A program made the translations under genes and the position numbers. The notes under the pieces were generated by a model. It saw only the letters and a program-made list of their open reading frames with translations. It was not told where the DNA came from and did no database searches. Of a DNA stretch of 64,000 bases, positions 62,426 through 64,000 are shown one piece after another. This DNA is from Agrobacterium rosae (GTDB lineage Bacteria; Pseudomonadota; Alphaproteobacteria; Rhizobiales; Rhizobiaceae), in assembly GCF_002915175.1 (NCBI RefSeq), contig NZ_NXEJ01000012.1, positions 290,726 to 354,725 on the forward strand. The letters run 5' to 3'. Numbering within the stretch: the stretch's first letter is position 1; each line of letters opens with the position of its first letter.

Positions 62426-63568
62426 ATGGTGTATATCTGGCAATCTCCTCAATGGCCGAAGTTTCGATGGAAGTTCGAGCACTTTGCATCAAGGCTTTCA
62501 GCCGTACGACTCGATCAGGGGCGCCTCATCGGCCGCGTCGAAAGCCTTGGGTTTCGCACACGCGAGGCAGCGTTTCTACAGGCGCTGACAGACGACGTCG
62601 TTAAATCCTCGGCGATCGAAGGGGAGCGCTTGGATGAACAGCAGGTCCGATCATCGTTAGCCCGACGGCTTGGTATCGACATCGATGGCTTCGTGACCCC
62701 GAACCGGTCTGTTGAGGGTATTGTCCAAATCACTCTCGACGCCACGATCAATTGCTCATACCCACTGACGGCAGAGCGGCTATTTCAATGGCATGCAGCG
62801 CTTTTTCCCACTGGCCGAAACGAATGGGGTCACAAGCTGCGTGTCGGAGATTGGCGTGACGACTCGGGCGGTCGTATGGAAATCGTGTCAGGCGCATTCG
62901 GATACGAGAAAGTTCACTATGTCGCGCCGCCGGCAGACCGCTTAGAACGTAAGATGTCGACCTTCCTCGAATGGTTCAACGAAACGCATGATCTCGATCC
63001 TCTTGTCAAAGCGGCTATCGCCCACCTCTGGTTCGTAGCCATCCATCCTTTCGGAGATGGCAACGGTCGCATTACCCGTGCAATCGCCGACATGACACTT
63101 GCACGGAGTGGTGGTGGGGCACAAAGACTTTACTCTATGTCCGCCGCTATCGAGAGGTCACGCGCTGGCTATTACGAAGCCCTGCAATTCATCACCGGCA
63201 ATGAATCTCTCGACATAACAAGCTGGGTTGAGTGGTTCTTGGATCGTTTGGGCAACGCTGTTGAAGGCGCGCTGGCAACTCTTGACAACGTCATGCTGAA
63301 AAATGACTTTTGGCAAAAGCATGCTGCGCATGATTTTAGCCCGCGACAAGCTAAGGTCCTCAACAGGTTGCTAGAGGGCAACTTCGAAGGCAAGCTCACA
63401 TCGACGAAGTGGGCAAAGCTGACGAACGCATCTCAAGATACGGCGTCCCGCGACATTGCAGACCTGTTAGAGAAAGGCATCCTGAGAAAGGGAGACGCTG
63501 GAGGCCGCAGCACAGCCTATGAGCTGATTGTGGAGTTTCCGGTGAACCAATTGTCCAGAGGAGATTAA
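62426..63568 (+). CDS. Fic-family protein with N-terminal DUF4172-like and C-terminal HTH domains
   Basis: This 380-aa protein begins YIWQSPQWPKFRW, as in Fic proteins with a DUF4172 N-terminal domain. It carries an inhibitory-type SSAIEGERLDEQQV near residue 63, an intact Fic loop HPFGDGNGRITRA near 210, and a C-terminal winged-helix segment (FSPRQAKVLNRLLEG ... WAKLTNASQDTASRDIADLL). It is therefore both a likely AMP-transferase and a DNA-binding protein. The two palindromic 33-bp units directly upstream are plausible autoregulatory sites. No clear ribosome site precedes the ATG. Confidence 0.9.
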   Translation: MVYIWQSPQWPKFRWKFEHFASRLSAVRLDQGRLIGRVESLGFRTREAAFLQALTDDVVKSSAIEGERLDEQQVRSSLARRLGIDIDGFVTPNRSVEGIVQITLDATINCSYPLTAERLFQWHAALFPTGRNEWGHKLRVGDWRDDSGGRMEIVSGAFGYEKVHYVAPPADRLERKMSTFLEWFNETHDLDPLVKAAIAHLWFVAIHPFGDGNGRITRAIADMTLARSGGGAQRLYSMSAAIERSRAGYYEALQFITGNESLDITSWVEWFLDRLGNAVEGALATLDNVMLKNDFWQKHAAHDFSPRQAKVLNRLLEGNFEGKLTSTKWAKLTNASQDTASRDIADLLEKGILRKGDAGGRSTAYELIVEFPVNQLSRGD

Positions 63569-63728
63569 TCAGGAGGCGTTAGAATTCGCGATGTCGCTTC
63601 GTCCGGAAAGCAAAACACATCTCTTCGGCGTAGTCGCATCAACTCAATCAGCATATTAATGCCTCGTTAACCTCATTCCCTTAGCAAGCCGCCTCCGGGC
63701 TGGACTGTAATCTGCAAGGGAAACCTGA
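63569..63728. other. Intergenic region after the Fic gene
   Basis: No repeat, terminator or RNA recognised. It should hold the promoter of the small downstream gene. Confidence 0.3.
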
Positions 63729-63983
63729 ATGAGCATAGATCAATCGGCAATCGTCTTTCGGCGCAAGATTTCCAGTTTCTGCGACATGAAGTTGGCACCG
63801 CTCACAGACGCAAGACAACTTCGAGCACTTTCGGAATACATGACCGATCTCATTGACGACCGGATGCCTCCTCCAATGCTCGGCAGGCATGTCAACTGGG
63901 AAGAAATTTCGTGCGCATGTGGTCTTGAGCAAACGTGTGCGTCCGGCCAAGTCATTTCGCGAACTGAGCCATCCAGGCGATGA
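63729..63983 (+). CDS. Small protein of unknown function
   Basis: This 84-aa protein has AAGGGAAA 9 bp before the ATG, which supports it being real. It contains a mostly helical segment (LTDARQLRALSEYMTDLIDD) and HVNWEEISCACGLEQT, where WEEISCACGL looks like the start of a helix-turn-helix. The frame ends with low-complexity-looking residues (GQVISRTEPSRR), so a frameshift near 63930 or truncation of a longer DNA-binding protein is possible. No family is recognised. Confidence 0.4.
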   Translation: MSIDQSAIVFRRKISSFCDMKLAPLTDARQLRALSEYMTDLIDDRMPPPMLGRHVNWEEISCACGLEQTCASGQVISRTEPSRR

Positions 63984-64000
63984 TCTGGCGTTAGTACCAG

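Overview
The window looks like accessory DNA from a Rhizobiaceae bacterium, most likely an Agrobacterium pAt-type plasmid. Three blocks point there. One is a complete LacI/ABC/Gfo-Idh/DAO cluster with the gene order of the socR-socABCD deoxyfructosyl-glutamine genes described on pAtC58. Another is a small heat-shock gene with a ROSE-type leader, as reported for the pAt-borne hspAT genes. The third is a full rhizobactin-1021-type siderophore cluster (rhtX-rhbABCDEF, rhrA, rhtA) of the kind known from a Sinorhizobium megaplasmid. No rRNA, tRNA, replication or conjugation genes were seen. The stated families come from reading protein motifs; no database search was run.

Layout. 1-3.8 kb: a frameshifted uracil-DNA-glycosylase-like gene, a TDT/SLAC1-type anion transporter with a clear terminator, a doubly broken DsbA-like gene and an IS3-type transposase tail. 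3.8-11 kb: a BMP-type nucleoside/nucleobase ABC operon with an amidase and a cytosine-deaminase-like hydrolase. 11-14.3 kb: a decayed island with a fic pseudogene whose catalytic His is Tyr, an intact VapBC pair, and scraps resembling an nrdF tail and a PemK-like protein. 14.3-24.1 kb: an epimerase, then a creatininase-family gene, a LysR regulator and a second ABC catabolic operon (NMT1/THI5-like binding protein, ATPase, permease, a second cytosine-deaminase-like hydrolase, an FAD oxidase, a flavodoxin-fold reductase) with a convergent RidA-family gene. 24.1-26.7 kb: a truncated LysR gene and a Fic gene preceded by degenerate tandem repeats.

26.9-41.2 kb: the siderophore locus. RhbA and RhbB make 1,3-diaminopropane, RhbE and RhbD hydroxylate and acetylate it, and RhbC and RhbF join two arms to citrate. 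A further GNAT protein coupled to the receptor gene is a candidate for adding a lipid tail. RhtA and RhtX import the ferric complex and RhrA regulates. The two transcription units share a 19-bp site matching at 16 positions. 41.9-47 kb: a HigBA-type toxin-antitoxin pair with an odd run-on toxin, then RpiR, MFS, GAF and amidohydrolase genes. 47.4-52.8 kb: a repeat copy, then stress-type genes (zinc alcohol dehydrogenase, DUF4142, lipase-like hydrolase, DUF3253, DUF892 ferritin-like), two of which sit behind EcfG-like promoters. 53.1-54.4 kb: an IS3-family insertion with a perfect 5-bp target duplication. 54.4-55.8 kb: a VapC relic, DUF982 and hsp20. 56-62 kb: the soc cluster. 62.2-63.6 kb: a Fic/HTH gene behind two tandem 33-bp palindromic operators; the operator region, but not the gene, is duplicated at 47.4 kb.

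Overall the window is a set of self-contained uptake-plus-catabolism cassettes, each with its own regulator, separated by toxin-antitoxin/Fic modules and relics. A short dispersed motif recurs at several of these junctions.
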